A stretch of DNA of 47,999 nt from Kiritimatiellia bacterium. GTDB taxonomy: Bacteria > Verrucomicrobiota > Kiritimatiellia > RFP12 > UBA1067. The DNA lies in the NCBI GenBank assembly GCA_024405395.1, contig JAKSOW010000008.1:1-47999 (forward strand). The letters are read 5' to 3'. Below the pieces are notes generated by a model. It did not search any database, had not been told where the DNA came from, and saw nothing but the letters and a program-made list of their open reading frames with translations. This document shows positions 1 through 7,497 of the stretch, in pieces (the first letter of the stretch is position 1; each line of letters starts with the position of its first letter). The translations under genes and the position numbers were made by a program.

Positions 1-800
1 GGACTTTTCTTCAAGACGGACTTGAGCGTGTCCGTGAGCTTGTGGGGATTGGTGAGGGATCCTGTTGCCGAGGCGAGGACGTCCAGTAGTCGGGCGAGTA
101 TGTAGTCGTCACGCAGACGATAGCGCATGCGAATGTCGGTGAGGTAGAGTTCCGAGAGAAGCGATTTGAGGTAATGGGCACGGGCGCGGTCATCCGGCTC
201 CGCGACGGCTAGAGGCATGCCTCCCCAGATGAGGTACCGAGAAAAGGCGTCTGAAGTGTCTGAGACATCCAATGCCTCACAATATTCGGCGAAGGAGAAC
301 GGGTGGACACGAATCTGAACGCCTCGGTCCCCGAAGTTCGTGTCGATGTCCTTCGAGAGCATCTTTGAGTTGGAACCGGACACATAGACGTCGACATGAT
401 CCATCTGGCGGAGCCCGTTCAACGTGTCGTAGAATGTCACATAAGCCATATCACGATCTTCAGGCGCGATGCGCGAAATGTCTATATCCGGCGGCAGGAC
501 GCGACGCGCCAGTTGAATTTCGTCGATGAAGACGTAGGACCAGTTCCCATCGGAAATGATCTTGCTGCGCACATGTTCGCCGAGTTTGATGGCATCGCGC
601 AGATCCCGATGGTCATCGCGGTCCAAGGGAATTTCGATGATATGGTCTTCGGGAACACCTTGTTGAAGAAGGTACTCCTTGAAAAGAACGGATAGGAGGT
701 ATGACTTGCCGCAACGCCGAATGCCCGTCAGAATCTTGACGAGACCATTGTGTTGCCTGCGAATGAGTTCGTCAACATAGTGCTTGCGCAATGCCTTCAT
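1..800 (-). CDS. DUF4143-type AAA ATPase, 5' part (runs off the left edge)
   Basis: The minus-strand frame starts at the ATG complementary to 798-800 and is open to the window edge, giving 266 residues. Near the N-terminus it has a Walker A motif (GIRRCGKS, about residues 27-34) followed by the Walker B stretch SYVFIDEIQL. A sensor-like VYVSGSNSKML and the HPFSFAEY block come next, and these are typical of the AAA_14/DUF4143 ATPases common in Bacteroidetes and PVC genomes. The C-terminal DUF4143 part is cut off by the window. Family members are often accessory, sometimes restriction-like genes, and their substrate is generally unknown. The gene is divergent from the large secreted-protein gene at 1002. 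It has its own promoter (838-866, minus) and an AAGGAT ribosome site about 13 nt before the ATG. The family call is strong; the function is not known. Confidence 0.85.
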   Translation of the reverse strand, partial: MKALRKHYVDELIRRQHNGLVKILTGIRRCGKSYLLSVLFKEYLLQQGVPEDHIIEIPLDRDDHRDLRDAIKLGEHVRSKIISDGNWSYVFIDEIQLARRVLPPDIDISRIAPEDRDMAYVTFYDTLNGLRQMDHVDVYVSGSNSKMLSKDIDTNFGDRGVQIRVHPFSFAEYCEALDVSDTSDAFSRYLIWGGMPLAVAEPDDRARAHYLKSLLSELYLTDIRMRYRLRDDYILARLLDVLASATGSLTNPHKLTDTLKSVLKKS

Positions 801-837
801 ACTACAAACTTATCCTTCTTTTGTGAAAACATTGCAC

Positions 838-866
838 ATTATATATGAATCAGACCGAGAAAACAA
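838..866 (-). promoter_or_regulatory. Sigma70-type promoter of the DUF4143 ATPase gene
   Basis: Read on the minus strand, TTGTTT (complement of 861-866) and a perfect TATAAT (complement of 838-843) are separated by 17 nt. The start codon lies about 37 nt downstream, leaving room for the AAGGAT ribosome site. Confidence 0.6.
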
Positions 867-964
867 GGGTGAACTGCAAACTTGCTCCCTGGTAACGGGT
901 AACTTTGCAGTTGGTATTTCATCTGAACCTTCTTGAACGATTGTGGCAATTGGCGCAGCAATGC

Positions 965-993
965 TTTACACAGTTAACCCAAACTGCTATAAT
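965..993 (+). promoter_or_regulatory. Promoter of the 1731-residue secreted protein gene, nearly leaderless
   Basis: TTTACA at 965-970 and TATAAT at 988-993 are 17 nt apart. The ATG at 1002 begins only 9 nt after the -10 box, so transcription should start at or within two bases of the start codon. No Shine-Dalgarno sequence precedes the ATG, which fits a leaderless message. Confidence 0.7.
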
Positions 994-1001
994 AGTGAGT
1001 T

Positions 1002-4000
1002 ATGAATAGGTTATCATTGGTTTGTGTTGTGGCGGCGCTCGTGATGACGGGTGTGGCCGAAACGGCGGCAGAACGGCGGGCTGCCTATCTGGCCCAGGGC
1101 ATGAAGACGCCTGAGACGTCGAAGTTCTTCATGCGCCATGAGGATCCGGAGTCGCATGTCGTCTCCTGGATCATGAAGCCCGGCCTGGTGGACCACAACC
1201 AGCAGCACTTCTACTTCACGGCGAAGTCGATGACGGACGATGGACGCTTCCTGATGTTCCATTCCGCGCCCGATGAATCGCAGAAGGGCGTGAAACGCCG
1301 CAAAACGCAGCGTGTGCTCGACTTCCTGACGGATGAGCTGGTCGAGGTGACGGATTGGCCAGCCGGCACGCCTTTTGTGGATGCCGCCCAAGATCAGGTG
1401 TGGTACGTCAAGAACGATGGCATCTGCCGCCGCGATCTGCTGGTCGACCCCAAGAAGGAAATCCGGGTCTGCGATTTTGCCGCCGATGTCAAAATGCCGT
1501 CTGGCGGATTCTCGCACTACTGTACGCACCTTACGCTGACGCCTGACCGCCAGAAGGCGTTTCTTGACTGGTGCCATGCGGACGGCTACTGGCGGAACAA
1601 TCCCTCGAACTCCGTCACCCGCCAGTTGCTGGTGGACCTCAAGACGGGCACGGCCGAGACCTGGGGCACGGGGGACTTCTGGATCAACCATGGCCAGCTG
1701 CATCCCACCAACACCAATCTCGCGATGTGCGCCTACGAGGGCTGCTCGCGCAAGCGCATCAAGAACGAAGACGGCACAAGTTCCTACATTCTGCGTCCCG
1801 CCGACGAGGTGTATCCGCGCCTGATTCTGGTGGAGAAGGGCAAGCGCACGTTTGTGCCGCCCCGCATCAAGAACTACGCCACGCATGAGCACTGGAGCGA
1901 AGATGGTTCGGGCTTCTACTGGTGTGCAAGCGGCGTCTATTGGATGGATCTGGCCACGGGCGTGCAGCGCTGCATCTGCCCGTTCGGTTCGGCACACGCC
2001 ACGGTCACCACCGACAATCGGTTCATCACGTCCGACGAAAGCTGGGGCGGCTGGTGGCGCGGCTGCGGCTGGACGACGAGCTTCTACAACCGCGACACGC
2101 ATCAGGGCATCTTCATCCACTCGAAGCGCCCCGTCTATGCCCCGCGGGAGAAGCCCTCCAACTACCACCCCGATCCCCATCCGCAGTTCGTGTGCGAAGA
2201 CCGCTATGTGGTGTGCACGATGAACGTGAAGGACCATCAGATGACGGTCTCGGTGACGCCTGTGGAGGCTCTGGCGGCCGCGACCTCCAAGCCGCGTCCG
2301 GAGCCGAAGCGCATTGCGCTCGACTGGCATGCGCGCCGCCGTGCCGACGTGCCGGTGGAAATGGAGCTCAACTGGAAGAAGCTCCGCGATGTGGGCGTGA
2401 TTGGGAAGTATGAGCCTACGCGCTATCTGGTGGTGTGCCCCGAGAGCTTTGGCGTGGAGGCGACGCTGGCGGACGGTTCGCGTCGGCGGCTTGCGGTGAC
2501 GCCGCTTGTCGGCCGCACGACGGATTTCATCATTCTGCGCTTCACGCCGCCGGCAGGGGCAACGGCGCTTGATCTGCTTGTGGGCGTGGACGGACGCTTT
2601 GAGATGGTCGACGCTGAACATTGCGAAAACCTCTTCGCCGGGGCGCTCAAGCCGGAAAGCGCGGCACGTTGGGCTGTCTCAAAGCAGAGGGCGAGCGTCG
2701 AGCCCGCGCGTTTTGGCCTTCTGATGAAGGCGCTCAAGGTCGGTGTGGAGGGGGCCGCCTCCTATACGGTGGACGTGCCGGCGGAGATGGCGGGCAAGCC
2801 GTGCCGGTTCGAGGCGGATGTGCGGTCGCTGTCCGACATGACCTGGTCGGGCCCGATCACCCTGGAGCAGCTGGACGCCGCCGGCAAACTGCTGCCGGAG
2901 ACGGTCGTCGACCGCCGCTGGATGGGCCACATGCGTCCGCCCAGCAAGACGGCCTACTACCGCGAAAAGGGGTTCATCCACAAAGACGCCAAGAAGATCG
3001 TCTTCCGGGCCCAGATGCGCTATGTGGCGGGCACGGTGGACAATCATGGCCGCCCGCTTGACAAGCCCGAGCGCCTGCAGCCCAAACTGCTGGTGACGCA
3101 TCTGGCCTTGCGCACGGCCGCCGAATTGCCGTTCACGGGCTATGACAATCGTTATTTCACGAAGGGCGTGACGGATGATCCGGCCGACTCGGCGATCGTC
3201 CTGGGCGGCGAAAACGCCTTCAGCTATCCCACGCGTTCGCATGCCTCTTGGGCGGGCAATGTGCCGATGCGGCGTGACGACCAGATCTTCTTCCCGCGTC
3301 TGGCGGGCACGATCGAAGCGTGGTTCAAGCCCGCCTGGAAAGCGGATGACGCCACGAACTATTCGCTTATCGAGGCGGTCCACAGCGCCGCGCATGTGGA
3401 AGGGGTCTATCACCCCAAGACGCGCGGTGCGCTGGTGGAGGTCACCTATCTGCCGAAGACCCAGTCCGCACGCCTCACCCTCAAGGACGCGGCCGACATC
3501 CAGTACCGCAAGTCTGCACAGGCCGCGTTGCCGGCGGGACAGTGGACGCATGTGGCCTGCACGTTCTCGCCGGATGGCGAGGCGCGGCTGTACTTCGGCG
3601 GCAAATGCGTGCTCACGCTGCCGCTGAAGGGATTCAAGCCGTTTGACCTGGAGAAGGCCAAGTACCCGAATGACGAGGGCCCCGTCGAACTGTGGCTGGG
3701 CGGCAGCTGGCGCAGCGGTCGCGTGAGCGGGCACATCAATCCCGACTTCCCGTTCATGTCGGGTGCGGCCGATCTGCTGCGCGTCTCCTGCGGGGTGCGC
3801 TATGCGGCCGACTTCACGCCGGCGACGAATTTCGCCTGTGATGCGGATACCTGCGCGCTTTTCGGCTTTGACCGTGAACTCGACGGCGTCACGGCGCATG
3901 GCCCCGGCTTCGTTCCCGGCAGCTATCGGGCGCTGACGGATGTGCTGAGCCACACCTTCACCTGCGCAGGACAGGAATTGCGCTATTACTCCAAATACGT

Positions 4001-6197
4001 CTCCTCGTGCAATGACTTCACGAAGCTGCTCGACAACCATGTGTACAAGCAGGTGCCGCGTGAGGCCGAGGCCAAGCTGGCGCGGCGTGCGGAGGTGAAG
4101 CGCTTCTCGCTCAAGAACGGCGACACGGTGGCGATCGACTGCCCCAAGGGCGTCGTCACCGACTACATCGAATATGTGAACGACGGCACGGCCCCGCTGC
4201 TCTATCCGCTGCTCTATCGCGAAGGCGACATCGACCCGCGCAGCTTTGGCGACATCGCCGACACGCTGGTGGCCACCTGCCGCACAGACCGCGAGAAGGC
4301 CGACAAGATCTTCAACTTCGTGATGCTGGCGAGCAACTATTCGCAGAATCCCCTCGCCACCTTCCGTCCCGGCAGCGACGTGCCGCGGTACGTCGAATAC
4401 GCCGCGCTGATGATGCTCAACGCCTACTGCGGCTTTGAGTGCGGCCCCCTCAACAACATGGCGGCGAACCTCTTCGCCTGTTCGGGCAATTGCCCGTCTT
4501 CGCAGACCGCCGGATATGGCCACAGCTTCGAGCAGGTGTTCTACGACGGCAAGAACCGCATCTACGACCTCTCGGCGCGCAAGTTCTTCCCCGCGATGGA
4601 CAACGAGACGGTGGCGTGCCTTTCCGACGCCGACCGCGAGTTCGGCGTGCTGGCGCGTTGGGACAGCCGTGTGGGCGGCTTCTGCCGCAATGGTAGCCGA
4701 GGCCATCATGTGCAGACGCCCGCCTATCAGGAGAAATGCGGCATGGTGCTGCGTCCGGGCGAGCGCTTCCGTCTGTGGCGCCTCAACAACGGGTACTGCA
4801 ATGACCTTCAGATCAACAGCTGCTGGCCCGGAAACAAGCGCACAACCACGCGCCCCACGAGCTTCTTCAAGAGCGACATCGCCGCCGAATGTCGGGCCAC
4901 GCCGCGGAAGAACTCCAACGTCTATGGCGTGAAGGACGACGATCTCTCGCGTCTTGACCGCTTCTTCCCCGAGTTCGTGAACGGGTTCCTGGTCTTTGAC
5001 GGCAAGCCCACGGCGGCCAATCCGGCCTTCTCCCAGGCTACCGCCGAAGGCTTCGTCTACCACGTGAAGAGCTGCTATCCCGTGGTACACGCCGAGTATC
5101 GGGCCGAGACGGCGGCAGGGGCTGCGGGACTGGAGCTCTCGACCGACTTCGGCAAGACTTGGTATCCGCTGCCGCAGGACGCTGCGGGCACGGCCGTGGT
5201 GGATTACCCCGTGCGGGCGCGTCTGGATTATCTTGTGCGCGTGAAGGCGCCGATGGCCGCGGTGACGCGCTTTGCCGCCGTTACCGAAGTGCAGGCCAAC
5301 CGCCGCATCCTCCCCGGCGAACTCAAGGCCGGCAAGAACACGCTGTGCTTCAAGGCCGATTCGGACGCGGCGGCTCAGGTGTCAATCGCCTATCGCGTGC
5401 CGGCACAGAAGGTTGAGGTGAAGCCCACGGCGTTCACGGGCACGATCCCCGGATGTGAACGTCTACTGGCGCTCGTTGATCCCGCCCAGCCGCTTGTCCT
5501 CAAGGTAGATGGCGTCTCCGAGGCGGCAACGGTGCGCGCACATGGCGGCGTGAAGGCGACGTTGGCGGGCGGCAAGCTTGTCGTGACGGCCGAGGCCGGG
5601 ACCGTGCCGCGCTTTGCGGCCGTGGACATCCTGGATGCGGGCGCCGAGAAGCAGGTGACGCTGCTTGTCGCCGAGGATGCGCGTCTGGTGATGGGCAAGC
5701 CGCAGATGCTCAAGAAGCCCGCCGACAAGGCGCGGTTCGAATTCGCCCCGCTGAAGGGCGGCAAATATGCGGTGCTGAACCTCACGCGCTACCAGAGCAA
5801 GCTGGATCCGCTTGGCGGGCACTACGGCGCGAGCGACAACAAGGACATTGTGGTCAATCTGCCCGGACTCGGCAAGCCAGTTGGGGCGGGCGCGCAGGAA
5901 TCTCTGCCGGACGCCTACTGGTGGTCGCCGATTGGCCTGGAGAAGCCCGGCGAACGCGCTAACTTCAAGTGGGAGTATGCCGTGGATCCGCACAGCTATT
6001 ATCCCTATCAGATGATGCGTGTGTTTGATCTTCCTGCCGGTGCCTCGTGGGCGGAGTACATGACGCCCGAGACGTTCCCGGGCGGCGTGGAGGTGGTAGC
6101 CGTGTTGGTGCTGCCGGAGCCCGATCGCGACTTCAAGGCGATGCTCCGCAAAGTGCTGTGCGGCTACAACTGCGAGCCCTGGCGCGTGACTTTCTGA
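1002..6197 (+). CDS. Giant secreted protein: beta-propeller, LamG-like and transglutaminase-like domains
   Basis: This 1731-residue protein starts with a signal peptide (residues 1-23, hydrophobic core SLVCVVAALVMTG). Residues about 30-440 look like an oligogalacturonate-lyase/WD40-type beta-propeller, with repeated short strands and many W, H and D residues. A LamG/concanavalin-like segment begins near residue 768 (GTIEAWFKP, then WTHVACTF) and ends near 910. A transglutaminase-like core lies around 1090-1200. Its likely catalytic triad is Cys1147 in FECGPLN, His1174 in GYGHSFEQVF and Asp1189 in IYDLSARKF. The C-terminal 500 residues contain beta-rich, FN3-like stretches. The protein is probably exported to the periplasm or surface and handles polysaccharide or peptide substrates, but the exact reaction cannot be named. 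It is transcribed alone from a leaderless-type promoter. Long antisense frames opposite it are GC-codon shadows. Confidence 0.85.
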   Translation: MNRLSLVCVVAALVMTGVAETAAERRAAYLAQGMKTPETSKFFMRHEDPESHVVSWIMKPGLVDHNQQHFYFTAKSMTDDGRFLMFHSAPDESQKGVKRRKTQRVLDFLTDELVEVTDWPAGTPFVDAAQDQVWYVKNDGICRRDLLVDPKKEIRVCDFAADVKMPSGGFSHYCTHLTLTPDRQKAFLDWCHADGYWRNNPSNSVTRQLLVDLKTGTAETWGTGDFWINHGQLHPTNTNLAMCAYEGCSRKRIKNEDGTSSYILRPADEVYPRLILVEKGKRTFVPPRIKNYATHEHWSEDGSGFYWCASGVYWMDLATGVQRCICPFGSAHATVTTDNRFITSDESWGGWWRGCGWTTSFYNRDTHQGIFIHSKRPVYAPREKPSNYHPDPHPQFVCEDRYVVCTMNVKDHQMTVSVTPVEALAAATSKPRPEPKRIALDWHARRRADVPVEMELNWKKLRDVGVIGKYEPTRYLVVCPESFGVEATLADGSRRRLAVTPLVGRTTDFIILRFTPPAGATALDLLVGVDGRFEMVDAEHCENLFAGALKPESAARWAVSKQRASVEPARFGLLMKALKVGVEGAASYTVDVPAEMAGKPCRFEADVRSLSDMTWSGPITLEQLDAAGKLLPETVVDRRWMGHMRPPSKTAYYREKGFIHKDAKKIVFRAQMRYVAGTVDNHGRPLDKPERLQPKLLVTHLALRTAAELPFTGYDNRYFTKGVTDDPADSAIVLGGENAFSYPTRSHASWAGNVPMRRDDQIFFPRLAGTIEAWFKPAWKADDATNYSLIEAVHSAAHVEGVYHPKTRGALVEVTYLPKTQSARLTLKDAADIQYRKSAQAALPAGQWTHVACTFSPDGEARLYFGGKCVLTLPLKGFKPFDLEKAKYPNDEGPVELWLGGSWRSGRVSGHINPDFPFMSGAADLLRVSCGVRYAADFTPATNFACDADTCALFGFDRELDGVTAHGPGFVPGSYRALTDVLSHTFTCAGQELRYYSKYVSSCNDFTKLLDNHVYKQVPREAEAKLARRAEVKRFSLKNGDTVAIDCPKGVVTDYIEYVNDGTAPLLYPLLYREGDIDPRSFGDIADTLVATCRTDREKADKIFNFVMLASNYSQNPLATFRPGSDVPRYVEYAALMMLNAYCGFECGPLNNMAANLFACSGNCPSSQTAGYGHSFEQVFYDGKNRIYDLSARKFFPAMDNETVACLSDADREFGVLARWDSRVGGFCRNGSRGHHVQTPAYQEKCGMVLRPGERFRLWRLNNGYCNDLQINSCWPGNKRTTTRPTSFFKSDIAAECRATPRKNSNVYGVKDDDLSRLDRFFPEFVNGFLVFDGKPTAANPAFSQATAEGFVYHVKSCYPVVHAEYRAETAAGAAGLELSTDFGKTWYPLPQDAAGTAVVDYPVRARLDYLVRVKAPMAAVTRFAAVTEVQANRRILPGELKAGKNTLCFKADSDAAAQVSIAYRVPAQKVEVKPTAFTGTIPGCERLLALVDPAQPLVLKVDGVSEAATVRAHGGVKATLAGGKLVVTAEAGTVPRFAAVDILDAGAEKQVTLLVAEDARLVMGKPQMLKKPADKARFEFAPLKGGKYAVLNLTRYQSKLDPLGGHYGASDNKDIVVNLPGLGKPVGAGAQESLPDAYWWSPIGLEKPGERANFKWEYAVDPHSYYPYQMMRVFDLPAGASWAEYMTPETFPGGVEVVAVLVLPEPDRDFKAMLRKVLCGYNCEPWRVTF

Positions 6198-6268
6198 TTG
6201 ATAATGTGGCAAAGTCTGGGATGACTAGGACTGATGTAGTCCGGTGAGGGGCTATGTGCTGTCCGAGT

Positions 6269-6338
6269 CGCGTCGGATTTCGGGGGAACTGTCCATACTT
6301 CCGCGGACGCACGGACAGTTCCCCCGAAAAACGACGCG
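6269..6338. repeat. Long inverted repeat (17-bp perfect arms, extended to 26 nt)
   Basis: Positions 6278-6294 and 6313-6329 are perfect 17-nt inverted copies (core GGGGGAACTGTCC / GGACAGTTCCCCC). After a 2-nt mismatch the pairing continues for 7 bp more (CGCGTCG 6269-6275 with CGACGCG 6332-6338). The 18-nt loop contains the small palindrome TCCGCGGA. No T-tract follows, so it does not look like a Rho-independent terminator of the upstream gene. A dispersed REP- or MITE-like element or a replication-protein site is possible. Confidence 0.8.
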
Positions 6339-6381
6339 GATTGGATGGCACGCTGCCACGCCGTTTCCATCCCAGACTCTA

Positions 6382-6476
6382 CGGACTTTTTCGTCAGGCC
6401 TGCGGACTTTTCTGCTTGTCGGTACAGTCGATTCGATTTGGCGTACTGTCGGATCGGTTGGTTGGTACTGTCGGAT
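6382..6476. repeat. Iteron-like direct repeats, 21-22 bp period
   Basis: CGGACTTTT occurs at 6382 and 6403, 21 bp apart. GTACTGTCGGAT occurs at 6443 and 6465, 22 bp apart, and a weaker copy GTACAGTCGATT sits at 6422, 21 bp before. The spacing of two helical turns puts all copies on one face of the DNA, as for iterons or cooperative repressor sites. Confidence 0.6.
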
Positions 6477-6511
6477 TGTGTACGCCTAACCATCGATTCG
6501 CGATTGGCCAC

Positions 6512-6547
6512 CCACTCGCTACGTGAAGTTCAACCACTCGCAACGTG
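6512..6547. repeat. Direct repeat CCACTCGCWACGTG, 22 bp period
   Basis: CCACTCGCTACGTG (6512-6525) and CCACTCGCAACGTG (6534-6547) differ at one base and are 22 bp apart. They continue the two-turn spacing seen just upstream and downstream. Confidence 0.6.
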
Positions 6548-6575
6548 TGTGACAAGCACGCGAGCGGGAATGGAC

Positions 6576-6611
6576 TGTCAGATTTTGACAGAGAGCTGTC
6601 AAAAATTGACG
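6576..6611. promoter_or_regulatory. Twin palindromic operator sites TGTCA-N5-TGACR
   Basis: TGTCA-GATTT-TGACA (6576-6590) and TGTCA-AAAAT-TGACG (6597-6611) share the same half-site geometry and are 21 bp apart, so two dimers could bind the same face. The second site contains TTGACG (6606-6611), which could serve as a -35 box with TATGTT at 6627-6632 (15-nt spacer, shorter than ideal). This arrangement would suit an autoregulated helicase operon. The sites are plainly visible; the promoter is only a weak inference. Confidence 0.45.
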
Positions 6612-6720
6612 GGCGGCTTTTTGTCGTATGTTCAATGTTGGAAAATGATGCTCGTTTCGCATCGGATTTCCATTTTTTCTGTTTTGGCACGACATTTGCT
6701 ATTGGATGTGCGTTCTGACT

Positions 6721-6783
6721 CATGACGGATGACGGCCGCTTTCTTGTGGCGCGCGTGTGCCGGGGAAAGCGCCGTCCGTCATG
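6721..6783 (+). promoter_or_regulatory. Leader stem-loop before the helicase operon
   Basis: CATGACGGA (6721-6729) pairs perfectly with TCCGTCATG (6775-6783). After a 3-nt bulge, CGGC (6733-6736) pairs with GCCG (6771-6774). After a 1-nt bulge, GCTTTC (6738-6743) pairs with GAAAGC (6765-6770). The total is about 19 bp. The stem buries the ATG at 6781 and puts the GTG at 6757 in the loop. This favours initiation downstream, where GGAGG (6796-6800) precedes the ATG at 6811. Confidence 0.6.
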
Positions 6784-6810
6784 AAATTTGCCTTTGGAGG
6801 ATCGGTGCGC

Positions 6811-7497
6811 ATGCGTGATGACGGCCTGATACATGATGTCGATCTGGGGGAGCAGATGCTGCCCTGCTATTCGGAAGCGGACAAGACGAGGCCCGCGAAG
6901 TTCGTCAAGCTCCAGGAACTGCGCAGCCAGGCCTACCGTGCGGGCTGTGCCGCCGAGATATTCGTTCATGTGCTGGAGAGCTGGCGCCTTGCCGCCGCAA
7001 CGGCGGAGAAGATTCGGGAATGCATCGATAAAGACGATCTGGTGATGATTCCGGTCTCGGAGAACGGCCTGTGCGACGACGGCTATCGTCTGGTGAACCG
7101 CCGCGAGGCGCTATCCAAGCCGGTGCGCTGTCTGCTGATGGCGCCATTCAACAGCACGATCCTCTACCTGGCGCTGCCGCTGATGGACCGCATGACGGAC
7201 GCCGGGGAGGATGCCCTGCGCCAGGCTGTGGCCGCCTACCGCGAAGCGGGGTGTGCGCTTCTTGAACTGCTGGCGGATATCGTCGCCGGACCGTGTGCGG
7301 ATGCGCTTGCCGCCTTCCGTGACGCGGTGGACATCACCTCCGGGCTCATTCTGGGGGATCTGCCGCTCACGGTGCCCATCGAATGGGAGGATGGCGTCAA
7401 GGCCTATCGGGCCGCCCTGGTGAAGGGCCTGGCCGATCTGCAGACGCTGCCGGCCCAGGCCGTGCCCGAAGAGGAGGGATTCCGCAATGCACGTTGA
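6811..7497 (+). CDS. Protein of unknown function, partner of the RepA-like helicase
   Basis: The chosen start gives 228 residues. ATG 6811 is preferred because GGAGG lies 10 nt upstream. The same frame also reaches back to an ATG at 6781 and a GTG at 6757, but those lie inside the leader stem-loop. I recognise no family. The protein is mostly helical and acidic, with Ala/Leu-rich helices in the second half (around residues 130-220) and no signal peptide, membrane segment or obvious catalytic motif. Its 3' end overlaps the helicase start by 11 nt, so the two genes are translationally coupled and probably act together, for example as a loader, primase-like partner or regulator. That role comes only from context. 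Confidence 0.7.
   Translation: MRDDGLIHDVDLGEQMLPCYSEADKTRPAKFVKLQELRSQAYRAGCAAEIFVHVLESWRLAAATAEKIRECIDKDDLVMIPVSENGLCDDGYRLVNRREALSKPVRCLLMAPFNSTILYLALPLMDRMTDAGEDALRQAVAAYREAGCALLELLADIVAGPCADALAAFRDAVDITSGLILGDLPLTVPIEWEDGVKAYRAALVKGLADLQTLPAQAVPEEEGFRNAR

Larger units (their letters stand above)
6198..6810. other. Non-coding region with inverted repeat, 21-22 bp iterated motifs and leader hairpin
   Basis: No convincing gene lies in these 613 bp. The region holds a long interrupted inverted repeat (6269-6338). It also has motif pairs or triplets repeated every 21-22 bp (CGGACTTTT, GTACTGTCGGAT, CCACTCGCWACGTG, TGTCA-N5-TGACR) between 6382 and 6611. A leader stem-loop follows at 6721-6783, just before the gene at 6811. 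A 20-codon frame (6722-6784) lies inside the stem-loop and is not supported as a gene. Because a RepA-like helicase operon follows directly, the region is a candidate origin or operator region of an integrated replicon. Confidence 0.55.

Noticed and set aside
2679..5090. An 803-codon open frame on the minus strand opposite the large secreted protein
   Set aside because: It is very rich in Arg, His, Gly and Ala, has no family motif, and is the usual antisense shadow of a GC-rich gene. The same applies to the long minus-strand frames at 1014-2621, 24171-26822, 27626-29314 and 42076-44079.
6228..6242. GGACT-GATGT-AGTCC hairpin after the first large gene
   Set aside because: The stem is only 5 bp and there is no T-tract, so it cannot be supported as a terminator.
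6722..6784. 20-codon frame overlapping ATG 6781
   Set aside because: It is fully contained in the leader stem-loop, has no ribosome site, and is more easily explained by the inverted repeat.
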